DNA from: Proteobacteria bacterium UBA1278
GTDB taxonomy: Bacteria > Pseudomonadota > Gammaproteobacteria > Comchoanobacterales > Comchoanobacteraceae
Direction: 5' to 3'
Assembly: GCA_002308435.1 (NCBI GenBank)
Contig: DBUY01000065.1
Coordinates: 1 to 6,699 of the forward strand
DNA length: 6,699 nt
Numbering within the stretch: the first letter of the stretch is position 1; every line of letters starts with the position of its first letter. The notes beneath the pieces were generated by a model, which worked only from the letters and a program-made list of their open reading frames with translations, was not told the origin of the DNA and did no database searches. Shown one piece after another: positions 5,828 to 6,699 of the stretch. Both the position numbers and the translations under genes were made by a program.

Positions 5828-6699
5828 ATGCAGACAAAAATCATCGTTCAACACAGTCAAATTCACCCAGCACTCTATCATAAAATCATTAAGCACTTGA
5901 CGAGCATGGATGCCTTAATCGCACAGTCTGATAGATTTTATCAAGCACACGATATCCCGGAACCAGTTGCAAAGCGCTTACAAAGACCCTGTCAACATCA
6001 TATTGACAGGACATTTCGGTGGCTCAGTCGTCCAAACACCCATTTGATCAGTCATGATGAACCCCAATACCCGCAACAGCTGAAAGATTTACCCTGCCAT
6101 CCTCCCGTGCTATCTGTACAGGGGAATCACACTGCGTTATCACAAAACAGCATTGGTGTAGTTGGTAGTCGTAATGCCAGTCATTATGGTCTGTCGGTCA
6201 CAAAGCAGTTCGTACAAGCGCTCACACCCACTGGCTTGAGTATCATCAGTGGCCTCGCAATTGGTATCGATGCAACTGCACACAGTACGTGTGTCGACAA
6301 CCAGGGCGTAACAATAGCTGTTGTTGGCCTCGGGCTCGACCAAATCACGCCACGATGCCACCAGAGGTTGGCTCGACAAATTCAACAAAATGGCTGCATC
6401 ATGACTGAAATGCCGCTGGGATCAATTTATCACCAGAACTGTTTTCCGCGTCGCAATCGATTGATTAGCGCACTCAGTGATGCACTGCTAATTCCAGAGG
6501 CAAGTATCAAAAGTGGCACACTAATCACCGCAAACTATGCTATTGACCTACACCGACCTGTTCTCGTGATACCAGGACGAATCGATCAACCACAAGCGAT
6601 GGGCTGTCTACAACTATTACAGGACGGCGCTCATTTAGTGACGAACGCAAGTGACTGTGTCGCTATTTTGAACAGAGAATATCCACACAAACAATATCA
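5828..6699 (+). CDS. dprA: DNA processing protein DprA/Smf, N-terminal 290 residues (runs off right edge)
   Basis: DprA binds incoming single-stranded DNA in the cytoplasm during natural transformation and loads RecA on it; it is also found in bacteria not known to be competent. Residues 1-105 are the divergent N-terminal part, including the typical DEPQYPQQLKDLPCHPPVL segment (77-95). The Rossmann-like core follows: VVGSRNASHYG (111-121), SGLAIGIDATAH (141-152), TEMPLGS (193-199), FPRRNRLIS (206-214), PEASIKSGTLIT (223-234) and VIPG (247-250). These are the diagnostic motifs. Some positions drift: the usual GLDxxYP reads GLDQITP (169-175), and the usual GxNxLI near GA reads MGCLQLLQDGA. The C-terminal winged-helix part is beyond the edge. 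ATG at 5828 is chosen; an in-frame ATG at 5789 would add 13 residues (MLSLSIKKKNTAS). Neither has a strong ribosome binding site; AGAAG lies 12 bases before 5828. Confidence 0.96.
   Translation, partial: MQTKIIVQHSQIHPALYHKIIKHLTSMDALIAQSDRFYQAHDIPEPVAKRLQRPCQHHIDRTFRWLSRPNTHLISHDEPQYPQQLKDLPCHPPVLSVQGNHTALSQNSIGVVGSRNASHYGLSVTKQFVQALTPTGLSIISGLAIGIDATAHSTCVDNQGVTIAVVGLGLDQITPRCHQRLARQIQQNGCIMTEMPLGSIYHQNCFPRRNRLISALSDALLIPEASIKSGTLITANYAIDLHRPVLVIPGRIDQPQAMGCLQLLQDGAHLVTNASDCVAILNREYPHKQY

Noticed and set aside
1..6699. tRNA, CRISPR, insertion sequence or attachment site
   Set aside because: No cloverleaf, direct-repeat array, transposase frame or terminal inverted repeats were seen on either strand.

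Overview
This window looks like the chromosome of an AT-leaning gammaproteobacterium. The evidence is an aa3-type cytochrome c oxidase locus with a separate c5-like cytochrome gene, and a dprA gene of gammaproteobacterial type. The genus cannot be named from this sequence. Everything except dprA is on the minus strand.

Right to left on the minus strand: a small secreted protein with a very basic middle (5191-5643); a 612-residue helical protein of unknown function (3057-4895); a cytochrome c gene whose signal-peptide part (2596-2943) and haem part (2246-2623) lie in different frames, joined at a run of ten A; coxB, cytochrome c oxidase subunit II with a complete CuA site (1439-2215); a 257-residue protein of unknown function with a TTG start (468-1241); and the first 105 codons of ctaD/coxA, subunit I, which runs off the left edge (1-316). 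dprA runs on the plus strand from 5828 off the right edge, divergent from the small secreted protein.

The respiratory part is a recognisable terminal oxidase cluster. The c-type cytochrome would pass electrons to CuA in subunit II and then to haem a and the haem a3-CuB centre in subunit I. Two things are unusual. The cytochrome can be exported only if the reading frame changes by -1 at the A10 run. An unrelated orphan gene, with its own possible promoter and weak terminator, separates coxB from coxA. The three orphan proteins (257, 612 and 150 residues) match no family I recognise and are the main unknowns. No RNA gene, CRISPR array, insertion sequence or attachment site was seen.
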